Source: JAQGMV01 sp035626595
GTDB lineage: Bacteria; Pseudomonadota; Gammaproteobacteria; Burkholderiales; SG8-41
Assembly (NCBI GenBank): GCA_035626595.1
Contig: DASPNJ010000136.1
Span: 1 to 64,000 of the forward strand
Length of the DNA stretch: 64,000 nucleotides
Direction of reading: 5' to 3'
The position numbers and the translations under genes are program-made. The notes beneath the pieces are model-generated. The model had not been told where the DNA came from. It searched no databases and saw only the letters and a list, made by a program, of their open reading frames with translations. Within the stretch, counting starts at the first letter, position 1; each line of letters starts with the position of its first letter. Shown piece after piece: positions 31,964 through 39,989 of the stretch.

Positions 31964-32266
31964 TTACGCGCCCTCGGCGGCCTCCGGATTCCACTGACCT
32001 TTACGCATACGCGTGATGGTCACGCTCTTGAATACGCCGTTCTTCGTGAACGGATCGCCGTCCGAGAACGCCTTCGCCTCCGCGCGGCTGCCCACGTTCA
32101 CCACGAAGCAACTCCCAATGGCCGCGGTGCCTTCGTCGTTCTGCGTCGCGCCCGCCAGCACGAGGATCTTCTTCTGGCTCTGAAGGTATTCGCGGTGCGG
32201 CTTCAGATGCTCCTCGCGAATCTTGTCGGTATTCGGGTTGTCGACGCACGTGATGACCCACAACAT
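31964..32266 (-). CDS. YciI family protein
   Basis: A 100-residue ferredoxin-like alpha/beta protein. MLWVITCVDNPNTDKIREEHLKPHREYLQ, VLAGATQNDEGTAAIGSCFVV, and AFSDGDPFTKNGVFKSVTITRMRKG (catalytic-type His and Asp positions H23 and D73 or so) fit YciI. Members are often small stand-alone dehydrochlorinase-like or muconolactone-isomerase-like enzymes of unknown substrate. ATG at 32266 with AGGAG upstream. Confidence 0.88.
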   Translation of the reverse strand: MLWVITCVDNPNTDKIREEHLKPHREYLQSQKKILVLAGATQNDEGTAAIGSCFVVNVGSRAEAKAFSDGDPFTKNGVFKSVTITRMRKGQWNPEAAEGA

Positions 32267-32275
32267 TGTCTTCTC

Positions 32276-32414
32276 CTGAAAAACTACGACGCGCCTCGAG
32301 CCTACGGCTCTCGGCGCAAAAAGTAGCTTAGCGCGGCAGCCGCCGCGCATTTACACATTCCTGAAAACCCTACGACGCGCCTCGAGCCTACGGCTCGCCG
32401 CGCACTTACACATT
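32276..32414. repeat. Tandem intergenic repeat with family E core
   Basis: Two partial direct copies: 32276-32360 and 32361-32414, both starting CTGAAAA...TACGACGCGCCTCG AGCCTACGGCTC and ending CGCGC, TTACACATT. The first contains the family E core GCAAAAAGTAGCT, GCGCGGCAGCCGCCGCGC (32309-32349), which the second lacks. Other E cores are at 55556-55596 and 63451-63490. No gene fits here. Confidence 0.8.
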
Positions 32415-33513
32415 ATTGCGCAGCGACAGTCGCCTTGCGCGCGGCGCGCCGCTCTTCGAGCTGCTGCTTGAATTCCTCGAGCGTCATGGTCGCGATGCCC
32501 TCGCGCCGATAGTGCGAGCGGTGGTGGTAAATGCTCTTGTAGAAGTCGCAGCTCCGGCAGATCGGGCGGAACTCGCCGCGCTGCTGCTCCTCGATGATCT
32601 TCATGTACTCGGGGTTGTCCGGTGAGACGATGTGCGCGAGCGGTGTCGATTTCACGTCACCGATCCTGAGCGTGGCATCGACGTCGCGGCAGGCGCAGGC
32701 GTTGACGACGCCGGTGGCCGTCACCTGCACCGAGTTGAAGAGCTTCTCGCAGGCACCGTACTTGTAGACGTCCTCGGTGGAATTGATGGTCATGTCGAGA
32801 CCTTCGACGTCTTTGGCGGAGATGTAGCCGCCCCAGTTGTTGTAGACGCCGGGCGCGAGCCAGATCTCGACGCCCGCCGCGCGAAAACGCTCCACGAGAT
32901 CGAGCAGATCGCTGCTCCTGCCTTTGTTGCGATCGCGGCCCGAGCGCAGCGCGATCGCCAGCTCGAACGACTTCACCGGCAGGACGGCGAGCAGCGCCTC
33001 GAGATTGCCGAGGAGACGCGCGTAGAGCTTTTCGGTGCCGCCCGCGATCGCGACGAAGCTGTCGCGGTCGTGGCCGTAGACGCTCACGGTGAGGTGCCTC
33101 AGCTTGCGTAAACCTGCAAGTCGCTCGACCGCGTCCGGTTTCGGGATCGTGAAGTTCGTGAAGAACTCGTAGCTCTCGATCTCCGGGCGCCGTTCCAGAA
33201 GCTCGAGCTTGCGCCAGATCGTGCGGTCCATGAACACGTCGCCGGTGCAGGGCGTCAACTCGAAGCGGCGGTAGCCGAGCTCGATCGCCTGCTCCACGAT
33301 CTTCACGAAATCCTCATAGGACATGCTGACCGTCGGCGTCGATTTTTTCGTGTACGCGCAGAAGCGGCACTTCAGGTTGCACGCGCTGCTCGTCTCGATG
33401 TGAAACAGCGTGCGGTCGCGCTGGATGAACTGCCGCCCGAGCGCGTGATTGACGCCGATCTCGAGTCGTACGAGGAGGTTTCGAAGGTGGCTGGCGGCAG
33501 CGGCGAGACTCAT
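32413..33513 (-). CDS. Radical SAM protein with C-terminal cysteine cluster
   Basis: A 366-residue radical SAM enzyme. The cluster motif is CNLKCRFC (residues 45-52) after FHIETSSA, followed by ELTPCTGDVFMD and GHDRDSFVAIAGGTEKLY. The C-terminal half has CEKLFNSVQVTATGVVNACACRD and CRSCDFYKSIYHHRSHYR, a SPASM/Twitch-like Cys set for a second cluster. Such enzymes modify peptides, nucleotides or sugars. No precursor peptide gene is evident adjacent. ATG at 33513. Confidence 0.85.
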   Translation of the reverse strand: MSLAAAASHLRNLLVRLEIGVNHALGRQFIQRDRTLFHIETSSACNLKCRFCAYTKKSTPTVSMSYEDFVKIVEQAIELGYRRFELTPCTGDVFMDRTIWRKLELLERRPEIESYEFFTNFTIPKPDAVERLAGLRKLRHLTVSVYGHDRDSFVAIAGGTEKLYARLLGNLEALLAVLPVKSFELAIALRSGRDRNKGRSSDLLDLVERFRAAGVEIWLAPGVYNNWGGYISAKDVEGLDMTINSTEDVYKYGACEKLFNSVQVTATGVVNACACRDVDATLRIGDVKSTPLAHIVSPDNPEYMKIIEEQQRGEFRPICRSCDFYKSIYHHRSHYRREGIATMTLEEFKQQLEERRAARKATVAAQ

Positions 33514-33572
33514 TGCACGGGTATTTTACTGCCTGTCTATACTGCGTCTCCCGCTCAAAACCGGAGGACACC

Positions 33573-34232
33573 ATGACGCGCAAGAACAAGCTGTCCGTAT
33601 TCGTTTCAGCCGCCCTGCTCGCGGGCTGCGCCGCGTTCGGCGAGCCGCAGAATCCGATGTCGTTCTTCATCACGAGCACCGGCAGCGGCAAAGGCGCCGA
33701 TCTCGGCGGCCTTGCCGGCGCCGACCGGCACTGCCAGCAGCTCGCGCAGGCCGCCGGTGCGGGCGGCCGCACGTGGCGCGCGTACCTGAGCCAGAGCGCG
33801 GCCGATGGCATGCAGGCGGTCAACGCGCGCGAGCGCATCGGACGCGGGCCGTGGCAGAACGCGAAAGGCCTCGTCGTCGCGCGCAGCGTGGACGATCTTC
33901 ACAGCGCCAACAATCGGCTGAGCAAGGAGAACTCGCTCACCGAAAAAGGCACCGTCGTGAAGGGCCGCGGCGACAAGCCGAACGAGCACGACATCCTGAC
34001 CGGCTCCACGCCTGACGGACGCGCATTCCCGGCGGGCAAGGACATGACGTGCCGCAACTGGACGAGCAGCGGCGAAGGCTCGGCAATGGTGGGACACCAC
34101 GATCGCATGGGGCTCAACGATTCCGATGCGGCGAAATCGTGGAACTCATCGCATCCGTCGAAGGGCTGCAGCCAGCAGGCGCTGGTCTCGACCGGCGGGG
34201 CGGGATATTTCTACTGCTTCGCCGCAAACTGA
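33573..34232 (+). CDS. Lectin/DUF1554-like exported lipoprotein
   Basis: A 219-residue lipoprotein (lipobox LLAGC) with MSFFITSTGSGKGADLGGLAGADRHCQQLA, TWRAYLSQS, RIGRGPWQNAKG, CRNWTSSGEGSAMVGHHDR and C-terminal YFYCFAAN. These words define a domain annotated as DUF1554 or C-type-lectin-like in many proteobacterial and spirochaete exported proteins. Four Cys could form two disulfides. CCGGAGGAC precedes the ATG. Function unknown. Confidence 0.75.
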   Translation: MTRKNKLSVFVSAALLAGCAAFGEPQNPMSFFITSTGSGKGADLGGLAGADRHCQQLAQAAGAGGRTWRAYLSQSAADGMQAVNARERIGRGPWQNAKGLVVARSVDDLHSANNRLSKENSLTEKGTVVKGRGDKPNEHDILTGSTPDGRAFPAGKDMTCRNWTSSGEGSAMVGHHDRMGLNDSDAAKSWNSSHPSKGCSQQALVSTGGAGYFYCFAAN

Positions 34233-34262
34233 GTCTGGTGAATCGGAAGCTCATAGCACTCC

Positions 34263-34353
34263 GTCATTCCCGCGCAGGCGGCTATCCCCTTCCCCTCAGG
34301 GGGAAGGTAGGATGGGGGTGGTTTCCTGGACCCCGCCTTCGCGGGCGTGACGG
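34263..34353. repeat. Composite family B repeat
   Basis: Nearly the same as 31839-31932, in the same orientation: GTCATTCCCGCGCAGGCGG, central CTTCCCCTCAGGGGGAAGG hairpin, then CCCCGCCTTCGCGGGCGTGAC. Confidence 0.85.
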
Positions 34354-34382
34354 AGTAATGAATCACGAGGCAACCCGATCGC

Positions 34383-34880
34383 TCAAAGGATCACCGGCCG
34401 GTCGGGCAGCTCGTCACGGTTGCGCGGACCGGCCGGGAAATGGCGCTCGAGCAACGCGCCCACATCGGCGATGCCGGCGAGCACGCCCTCTTCGAAGCGC
34501 GCGGCCCTGAACGCTTCCTCCATCCGGTGACAGATCGTCTCCCACTGCGATTGCTCGATGCGTGAGGCGATGCCGCGATCGGCGACGATCTCGATGTCGC
34601 GGTCGACGAGCTGCACGTAGATCAGCACGCCGCTGTTTTCCTCGGTGTCCCACACGCGCAGCAGCGAGAACGTCTCCAGCGCCCGCTCGCGCGGGCTCAA
34701 GCCGCGCAGCACCGGCAGGAACTCCAGCGCGCCTTCGATCGCGAATCGAATCTCGCCGCGGTGACGCGCCTCCGAGTCGTTGATCTCCGCCTCGATGCGG
34801 TCGAGCGTGCGCTGCGGGAATGCGCGCCGGACCGCCCAGGGCGGCACGAACAGATGGCGTAACGCGCGCGCGAGACTCAT
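34383..34880 (-). CDS. TPM domain protein
   Basis: A 165-residue cytoplasmic or membrane-associated TPM-domain protein. HRGEIRFAIEGALEFL, RALETFSLLRVWDTEENSGVLIYVQLVDRDIEIVADRGI and ICHRMEEAFRAARFEEG are typical TPM blocks, without a signal peptide or Gly-rich tail. It forms the usual trio with a larger TPM protein and LemA. The start at 34880 is 4 bases after the upstream gene; the longer frame reads its Gly-rich coding region in another frame. Confidence 0.88.
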   Translation of the reverse strand: MSLARALRHLFVPPWAVRRAFPQRTLDRIEAEINDSEARHRGEIRFAIEGALEFLPVLRGLSPRERALETFSLLRVWDTEENSGVLIYVQLVDRDIEIVADRGIASRIEQSQWETICHRMEEAFRAARFEEGVLAGIADVGALLERHFPAGPRNRDELPDRPVIL

Positions 34881-34884
34881 CGGT

Positions 34885-35763
34885 TCACCACCTGCCCGAT
34901 GCGCCGCCGCCGCCGAAACCACCGCCACCGCCGCTCCAGCCGCCTCCGCCACCGCCACCGCCACCGCCCCACCCGCCCATGGGTCCGCCGGAATACCAGC
35001 CGCCGCGCCGCGCCGACGGCAGACCCGCCATGCCGCCCATGAGACTCAGCAGCCATGCGATGACGCAGATCGCGATGGCGGCAATGAGTGATCCGATCAT
35101 GAGCCACGCCGCAAAGCCCGCGAGCCCTGCGATGATGCCGGAGCCGAGGAAACGACCGAATATCGCGCGCACGATCCCACCGACCACGAAGACGAGCAGG
35201 AACGCGATGACGGCGAATTGCTCCCAGCCGCCGCCCTGCGGGCCCCCGCTTCCGCGCGCAGGCGGCGGCAGCTCCTCGCCTTCGATCACCGCCATCATGC
35301 GCGAGAGCCCCGCATCGATGCCGCCGTAGAAGTCACCTTGTTTGAAATGCGGGACGATGAACTCGTCGATGATGCGGTTTGCGGTCGCATCGGTGAGCGC
35401 GCCTTCCAGGCCGTAACCGACCTCGATGCGCAGCTCGCGGTCTTTGAGCGCGATGATGAGGATCGCTCCATCGTCGACGCCCTTGCGGCCCACCTTCCAT
35501 TGTTCCGCGACGCGGATGCCGAATTGCTCGATCGCCTCGGGCTGCGTCGTCGGCACGATCAGCACCGCGAGCTGCGTGCCCTTGCGCGTTTCGAACGCAG
35601 CAAGGCGGTCCTCCAGCCGTGCGCGCTGCTCCGCGGAGAGCGTGCCGGTCACGTCGGTCACGCGCGCGGTGAGCGGCGGCACCGCCACCTGTGCGATCGC
35701 CGCAGCCCAGGCGAGCAACAGCACCAGGGCGAGCGCCGCCCGCCGCAGCGGGAGTTGGGTCAT
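34885..35763 (-). CDS. TPM domain protein with signal peptide, membrane segments and Gly-rich tail
   Basis: A 292-residue protein. Signal peptide to AIAQ, then the TPM domain VTDVTGTLSAEQRARLEDRLAAFE, TTQPEAIEQFGIRVAEQWKVG, DDGAILIIALKDRELRIEVGYGLEG, two or three hydrophobic segments (about 195-245) and a C-terminal run of Gly/Ser/Trp ending SGGGGFGGGGASGRW. This architecture is common next to LemA, and members have been linked to envelope stress or photosystem repair elsewhere. Lies 5 bases after lemA. Confidence 0.92.
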   Translation of the reverse strand: MTQLPLRRAALALVLLLAWAAAIAQVAVPPLTARVTDVTGTLSAEQRARLEDRLAAFETRKGTQLAVLIVPTTQPEAIEQFGIRVAEQWKVGRKGVDDGAILIIALKDRELRIEVGYGLEGALTDATANRIIDEFIVPHFKQGDFYGGIDAGLSRMMAVIEGEELPPPARGSGGPQGGGWEQFAVIAFLLVFVVGGIVRAIFGRFLGSGIIAGLAGFAAWLMIGSLIAAIAICVIAWLLSLMGGMAGLPSARRGGWYSGGPMGGWGGGGGGGGGGWSGGGGGFGGGGASGRW

Positions 35764-35768
35764 CCGCT

Positions 35769-36440
35769 TTATTTCGCGGGTACGCCGCTCGCAGCCGGCG
35801 CGCCGTCGGGACGCGGCGAAGCGGCGCGGTCGCGCGTGGGAGACGGCGGCGCGCCAAAGTCGACCGTCGGCGGTTTCGCGATCTCGCGCTCGTTCTCGAC
35901 GGTGAACTGCGGCCGCTCCTTCATCCCGAACATCATTGCCGTCAGATTCGTCGGAAACGACCGCACCGTGACGTTGTATTCCTGCACCGCCTTGATGTAT
36001 CGGTTGCGCGCGACCGCGATGCGGTTCTCCGTGCCTTCGAGCTGCGCCTGGAGATCGCGGAAGTTCGCGTCGGACTTCAGTTGCGGATAGGCCTCGGCGA
36101 CGACCAGCAGTCGCGACAGCGCGCCGGAGAGCTCGGCCTGCGACTGCTGGAACCGCTGGAACGCCTGCGGGTCGTTGAGGAGCTCGGGCGTTGCCTGAAC
36201 GCTGCCTACTTTCGCGCGGGCGTTGGTCACGCCAAGCAGCACGTCGCGCTCCTGCGCCGCAAATCCCTTGACGGTGTTCACGAGGTTCGGCACGAGATCG
36301 GCGCGGCGCTGGTACTGGTTCACCACCTCGGCCCATGCCGCTTTGATCTGTTCATCCTGGGACTGCATCGTGTTGTAACCGCAGCCGGACATAACGAGCA
36401 GCGCGAATGCTGCGATGAGGAGCGGAACGCGTTTGATCAA
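35769..36440 (-). CDS. lemA: LemA family lipoprotein
   Basis: A 223-residue lipoprotein with lipobox LLVMSGC, then YNTMQSQDEQIKAAWAEVVNQYQRRADLVPNLVNTVKGFA, the LemA signature, and coiled-coil-like helices. The TTG at 36440 is chosen since AGGAGATCC precedes it and it gives a complete signal peptide (MIKRVPLLIAAFALL); no ATG is well placed. A Pro/Ala-rich 30-residue tail is unusual. First gene of the LemA-TPM-TPM operon. Confidence 0.92.
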   Translation of the reverse strand: MIKRVPLLIAAFALLVMSGCGYNTMQSQDEQIKAAWAEVVNQYQRRADLVPNLVNTVKGFAAQERDVLLGVTNARAKVGSVQATPELLNDPQAFQRFQQSQAELSGALSRLLVVAEAYPQLKSDANFRDLQAQLEGTENRIAVARNRYIKAVQEYNVTVRSFPTNLTAMMFGMKERPQFTVENEREIAKPPTVDFGAPPSPTRDRAASPRPDGAPAASGVPAK

Positions 36441-36472
36441 TCGGATCTCCTGACGGGACTTGTCCCCGCGAG

Positions 36473-37303
36473 TTAAGTGGAGGCGGCGGCGCCGGATTGC
36501 AATGCCTGCATCGTTCGCACCGCGAAGCACAGATCTTCCCAGGCTTTCGCTTTCTCCGTGAGGCTTCGCAGCAGGTAGGCCGGATGGTACGTGACGATGA
36601 GCGGTATGCCTTTGTAATCGAGCACCTTGCCGCGAAGGCTCGCGATGCTGGTGTCGCGGCCGAGCAGATTGACGACGGCGACGCGTCCCAGCGCTACGAT
36701 CAGCTTCGGCCTGACGAGATCGATCTGGCGCTGAAGGAAGGGATCGCACTTGAGCGCTTCCTCCGGCTCCGGATTGCGATTGCCCGGAGGTCGGCACTTC
36801 AGGATGTTCAGGATATAGACGTTCTGCCCGCGCTTCAGATCGATCGCCGCGAGCATGCTGTCGAGCAGCCGTCCGGCCTGGCCGACGAACGGCTCGCCTT
36901 TCAGATCTTCGTCCGCGCCGGGCGCTTCGCCGATGAACATCCAATCGGCGTTCTCGTCGCCGACGCCGAACACGGTGTTGGTGCGCCTGGCGTGCAGCCC
37001 GCAGGCACGGCACTGCGCCACGGCTTCCTTCAGCGCAGGCCAGTCCATGCGCATGATCGTCGCGCGGCGGTCGTCGCCGGGCGCGGGTACTGCTGAAGCC
37101 TGCGCCGCGACCGCGGCCGGTTCATCCTTCGACTCCGCTGCGTTGCGCTCAGGACGAACGGGAAGCCGCTCACCAGCAATGGCTCGCTCATGCTGACCGT
37201 TCGTCCTGAGCTCGTCGAAGGACGAACGGCTGTCCGGCTCCCGCAGCCGCCACACGGGCGCGAGCCCCATCTCCTTCAGCATCTCGTCACGCCGCGAGCT
37301 CAC
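36473..37303 (-). CDS. Family 4/5 uracil-DNA glycosylase with repeat-derived linker
   Basis: A 276-residue Fe-S uracil-DNA glycosylase. Cluster Cys: CRACGLHARR and LKCRPPGNRNPEPEEALKC. Motif A is GEAPGADEDLKGEPFVGQAG, motif B TYHPAYLLR. The N-terminal MLKEMGLAPVW helix is standard. Residues about 25-61 (SRSSFDELRTNGQHE...RPERNAAESKDE) are translated from a family C repeat between the N-terminal helix and the catalytic domain. GTG start overlaps the rimI stop (GTGA). It removes uracil from DNA. Confidence 0.9.
   Translation of the reverse strand: MSSRRDEMLKEMGLAPVWRLREPDSRSSFDELRTNGQHERAIAGERLPVRPERNAAESKDEPAAVAAQASAVPAPGDDRRATIMRMDWPALKEAVAQCRACGLHARRTNTVFGVGDENADWMFIGEAPGADEDLKGEPFVGQAGRLLDSMLAAIDLKRGQNVYILNILKCRPPGNRNPEPEEALKCDPFLQRQIDLVRPKLIVALGRVAVVNLLGRDTSIASLRGKVLDYKGIPLIVTYHPAYLLRSLTEKAKAWEDLCFAVRTMQALQSGAAAST
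37121..37230. repeat. Family C repeat inside the UDG gene
   Basis: TTCATCCTTCGACTCCGCTG...TTGCGCTCAGGACGAACG and, inverted, CGTTCGTCCTGAGCTCGTCG AAGGACGAACG; spacer about 35 bp. It keeps the frame open across the linker. Confidence 0.85.
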
Positions 37304-37764
37304 GTGAGGCGGCGCTCCATGATCACGGCGTCTTCGCGGCCGTTCTCCGCCGGGTAGTAGTCGCGGCGCAGTCCAATCTCGGTGAAGCCCGCGGCCGCGT
37401 ACAGCGCTCGCGCCGCGGTGTTCGACGGCCTCACCTCGAGGTAAATCGAAGCAGCCCCGTAGTCGCGCGCGAGCTTGACGATGAATCGCGTGAGCTCGGC
37501 GCCGAGGCCGCGGCGCTGCCACGCGGCGGCCACGCTCAAATTGAGCAAGTGCGCCTCCCCTGCAGCGATCAGGACTACGGCGTAGGCGACGAGCTTGCCG
37601 TCACGGCGCGCGACCCAGCAGTGATAGCCGGCGGACAGCGAGTCGGCGAAATTGCCGCGCGTCCACGGATGCGCGTGAACCGCCTGCTCGATCGCGGCGA
37701 CCTCGTCGAGATCGCTCTCGGCCATGCGCGCATAGAGGGTGGACTCAGCGAGCTGCGCGCTCAT
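37300..37764 (-). CDS. rimI: Ribosomal protein S18 alanine N-acetyltransferase
   Basis: A 154-residue GNAT. MAESDLDEVAAIEQAVHAHPWTRGNFADSL, then the acetyl-CoA site LSVAAAWQRRGLGAELTRF and LEVRPSNTAARALYAAAGFTEIGLRRDYYP, matching RimI throughout. It acetylates the N terminus of S18. Overlaps tsaB upstream by 20 bases and the UDG gene downstream, the usual order in beta- and gammaproteobacteria. Confidence 0.93.
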   Translation of the reverse strand: MSAQLAESTLYARMAESDLDEVAAIEQAVHAHPWTRGNFADSLSAGYHCWVARRDGKLVAYAVVLIAAGEAHLLNLSVAAAWQRRGLGAELTRFIVKLARDYGAASIYLEVRPSNTAARALYAAAGFTEIGLRRDYYPAENGREDAVIMERRLT

Positions 37765-38425
37765 CGCTCGTCAGCGCGACCTTGTCGCGGATGTAGACCG
37801 GCGCCGCGTGCTCGGCGCCGACGGCGAGTCCCGCGCGGACCTTCTCCGCGGCAAGCACGGCGATATCGCGCGCACGCGGATGGCGATCGGGCTCGACTGC
37901 CGCAAGCTGGCCGGCGTAGCGCGCGGCGAGCGCATCGCCGTACGCGCTAAAGCCGCTGCCGCAGCCGGTCCAGCCGGCGCCCGGCAGCGCACGCGCGTCA
38001 CCGGGTGCACAGACGATCGGCTCGTGCAGCGCGTGCAACTCACCGCGCTCGCGCGTGTACGCGCCGAAATAGACTTCCTGCATGCGCGCATCGATGCAGC
38101 ACACGACGCGGTGCGCGCCGCTGCCGTGCGCCATCGCGAGCAGCGTGCCGACACCGACGACCGGTACATCCGCGCCAAACGCGAGGCCCTGCACGACACC
38201 GCACGCGATGCGCAGCCCCGTGAACGAGCCGGGCCCTTCGCCGAAGGCGATCGCATCGAGATCGCTCACGCGCATCCTGCGCAGGCGCAACAGCTCGTCG
38301 AGCATACCGAGCAGAATTTGAGAGTGCCGCTGCCCCACGCGCGCCTCCCGCTCGTCGATCTCACCGTCGATGCAAAGTGCGGCGGAGCAGTACTCGGTGG
38401 AGGTGTCGAGGGCCAGCAACTTCAT
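37745..38425 (-). CDS. tsaB: tRNA t6A biosynthesis protein TsaB
   Basis: A 226-residue ASKHA-fold protein. MKLLALDTSTEYCSAAL, VGQRHSQILLGMLDELL, AFGEGPGSFTGLRIACGVVQGLAFG and VVCCIDARMQEVYFGAY are family blocks. With TsaD and TsaE it transfers threonylcarbamoyl to tRNA A37. ATG at 38425 gives the family start; ATG at 38428 is directly before it. Divergent from the tartrate-dehydrogenase-like gene. Confidence 0.95.
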   Translation of the reverse strand: MKLLALDTSTEYCSAALCIDGEIDEREARVGQRHSQILLGMLDELLRLRRMRVSDLDAIAFGEGPGSFTGLRIACGVVQGLAFGADVPVVGVGTLLAMAHGSGAHRVVCCIDARMQEVYFGAYTRERGELHALHEPIVCAPGDARALPGAGWTGCGSGFSAYGDALAARYAGQLAAVEPDRHPRARDIAVLAAEKVRAGLAVGAEHAAPVYIRDKVALTSDERAAR

Positions 38426-38493
38426 CATCGGATCGTACTGGATAAGCCGTTCAGGTGCCATCGAGCCGCGCATCGATCGGCTAAAATCTCGCG

Positions 38494-39546
38494 ATGCGCA
38501 AATACAACATTGCAGCGATTCCCGGCGACGGCATCGGTATCGAAGTCATCGCGGCCGGACTGAAGGCGCTCGAAGTGCTCGCGCAGCGCGACGGCGGCTT
38601 CGAGCTCGAAATCAAGCATTTCGCCTGGAGCAGCGAGTACTACAAGAAAAACGGCTATTACATTCCGGAAGGCGGGCTCGAGCAGCTCGCGACGTTCGAC
38701 GCCATTTTCTTCGGCGCGGTCGGCGCGCCCGACGTCCCTGATCACGTCTCGCTGTGGGGACTGCGACTCCCGATCTGTCAGGGCTTCGATCAGTACGCGA
38801 ACGTGCGGCCCGCGCGCGTGCTCCCCGGCGTCACGAGCCCGCTCGCGAACGGCGCCGAAATCGACTGGGTCATCATCCGCGAGAATTCCGAGGGCGAGTA
38901 CTCGGGCAACGGCGGGCGCGCGCACCGCGGCCTACCCGAGGAAGTCGCGACCGAGACGTCGATATTCACGCGCTCCGGTGTGTCTCGCATCCACCGCTTC
39001 GCGTTCGAGCTCGCACGCAGGCGAGCGCGCAGGCATCTGACACTGGTCACCAAATCGAACGCCCAGCGTCACGGCATGGTGATGTGGGACGAGATCTTCT
39101 ACGAGGTGGCGAAGCAGTACCCGGACGTCGAGACGCAGCGCGTGCTCGTCGACGCGGTAACGACGCAGATGGTGCTGCACCCGCGCTGGCTCGACACCGT
39201 GGTCGCGACCAATCTGCACGCCGACATTCTGTCCGATCTCGCTGCGGCGCTCTCCGGCAGCCTCGGCATTGCGCCGACCGCGAACCTCAATCCGGAGCGC
39301 AGGTTCCCCTCGATGTTCGAGCCCATTCACGGCTCGGCGTTTGACATCACCGGCAAAGGGATAGCGAACCCCATCGCGACGTTCTGGACGGCGTCGATGA
39401 TGCTGGACCACCTCGGTGAGAAAGAGGCGTCTGCGCGTCTCATGAAGGCGGTCGAGGCCGTGACCGCCAAACGCATCCACACGCCGGACCTCGGCGGCGA
39501 GGCGACCACCGAAATCGTCACCCAGGCGGTCTGCGACGCGCTCTGA
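38494..39546 (+). CDS. Tartrate/D-malate dehydrogenase-like enzyme
   Basis: A 350-residue beta-decarboxylating dehydrogenase. IAAIPGDGIGIEVIAAG, SLWGLRLPICQGFDQYANVRPARVLPGV, IIRENSEGEYSGNGGRAHRG, the catalytic LVTKSNAQRHGM and TNLHADILSDLAAALSGSLG closely match the tartrate dehydrogenase/decarboxylase (TtuC/DmlA) subfamily. It oxidises tartrate, D-malate or isopropylmalate analogues with NAD+. TAAAAT lies 7 bases before the ATG; no ribosome site is visible, so a leaderless message is possible. Confidence 0.9.
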   Translation: MRKYNIAAIPGDGIGIEVIAAGLKALEVLAQRDGGFELEIKHFAWSSEYYKKNGYYIPEGGLEQLATFDAIFFGAVGAPDVPDHVSLWGLRLPICQGFDQYANVRPARVLPGVTSPLANGAEIDWVIIRENSEGEYSGNGGRAHRGLPEEVATETSIFTRSGVSRIHRFAFELARRRARRHLTLVTKSNAQRHGMVMWDEIFYEVAKQYPDVETQRVLVDAVTTQMVLHPRWLDTVVATNLHADILSDLAAALSGSLGIAPTANLNPERRFPSMFEPIHGSAFDITGKGIANPIATFWTASMMLDHLGEKEASARLMKAVEAVTAKRIHTPDLGGEATTEIVTQAVCDAL

Positions 39547-39558
39547 AGCGACCGGCCG

Positions 39559-39960
39559 CTAGGACAGCGGCAGCTCTGCCAGACCTTCGCCGTCCTCGAT
39601 GCAGCACGTCACGGTCGAGGCGCTCGCGCGGAAGTCACCGCAGCCGCGCACGCAGCGTATGACGTCCCCCACCGCGACGAAATGGGCGCGGTCGAGCTCC
39701 CACGACCACTTGCAGTGCGGGCACGTGACTTCCTGCAAGAGCATCGACGCGGGGGGTCTTTTCGGATTGCTGCGGCGCTCCTGATCGCGCGGCGGCAGCA
39801 CGTAGCCGTGTTCCACTGCGTCGCGCACGCAGTCGTTCAGCGAGAGAAAGCTCGGCACTGAAGTAGCGGCGCTACCATCCGGTCTGACCATCCGCCACGT
39901 CCACGCGCCCTTGTCGCCTTGCAGAAACGCCCACGCGTTACGTCGTTCTTCGGTTTCCAT
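39559..39960 (-). CDS. Hypothetical protein with a zinc-ribbon-like cysteine set
   Basis: A 133-residue cytoplasmic protein. N-terminal WAFLQGDKGAWTWRMVRPDGS and FLSLNDCVRDAVEHGYVLPP resemble small proteins that recognise Arg/Trp-rich folds, and the C-terminal half has CPHCKWSWELD and CVRGCGDF, a possible Cys4 zinc ribbon. Not recognised otherwise. ATG at 39960. It lies between the dehydrogenase (convergent) and pilY1. Confidence 0.65.
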   Translation of the reverse strand: METEERRNAWAFLQGDKGAWTWRMVRPDGSAATSVPSFLSLNDCVRDAVEHGYVLPPRDQERRSNPKRPPASMLLQEVTCPHCKWSWELDRAHFVAVGDVIRCVRGCGDFRASASTVTCCIEDGEGLAELPLS

Positions 39961-39989
39961 GAATGTTCTGAGGTCGGCACGGCGTCAGT

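Noticed and set aside
31839..34353. CRISPR array
   Set aside because: The repeats are only two composite palindromes 2.3 kb apart with genes between them, not regularly spaced short repeats.
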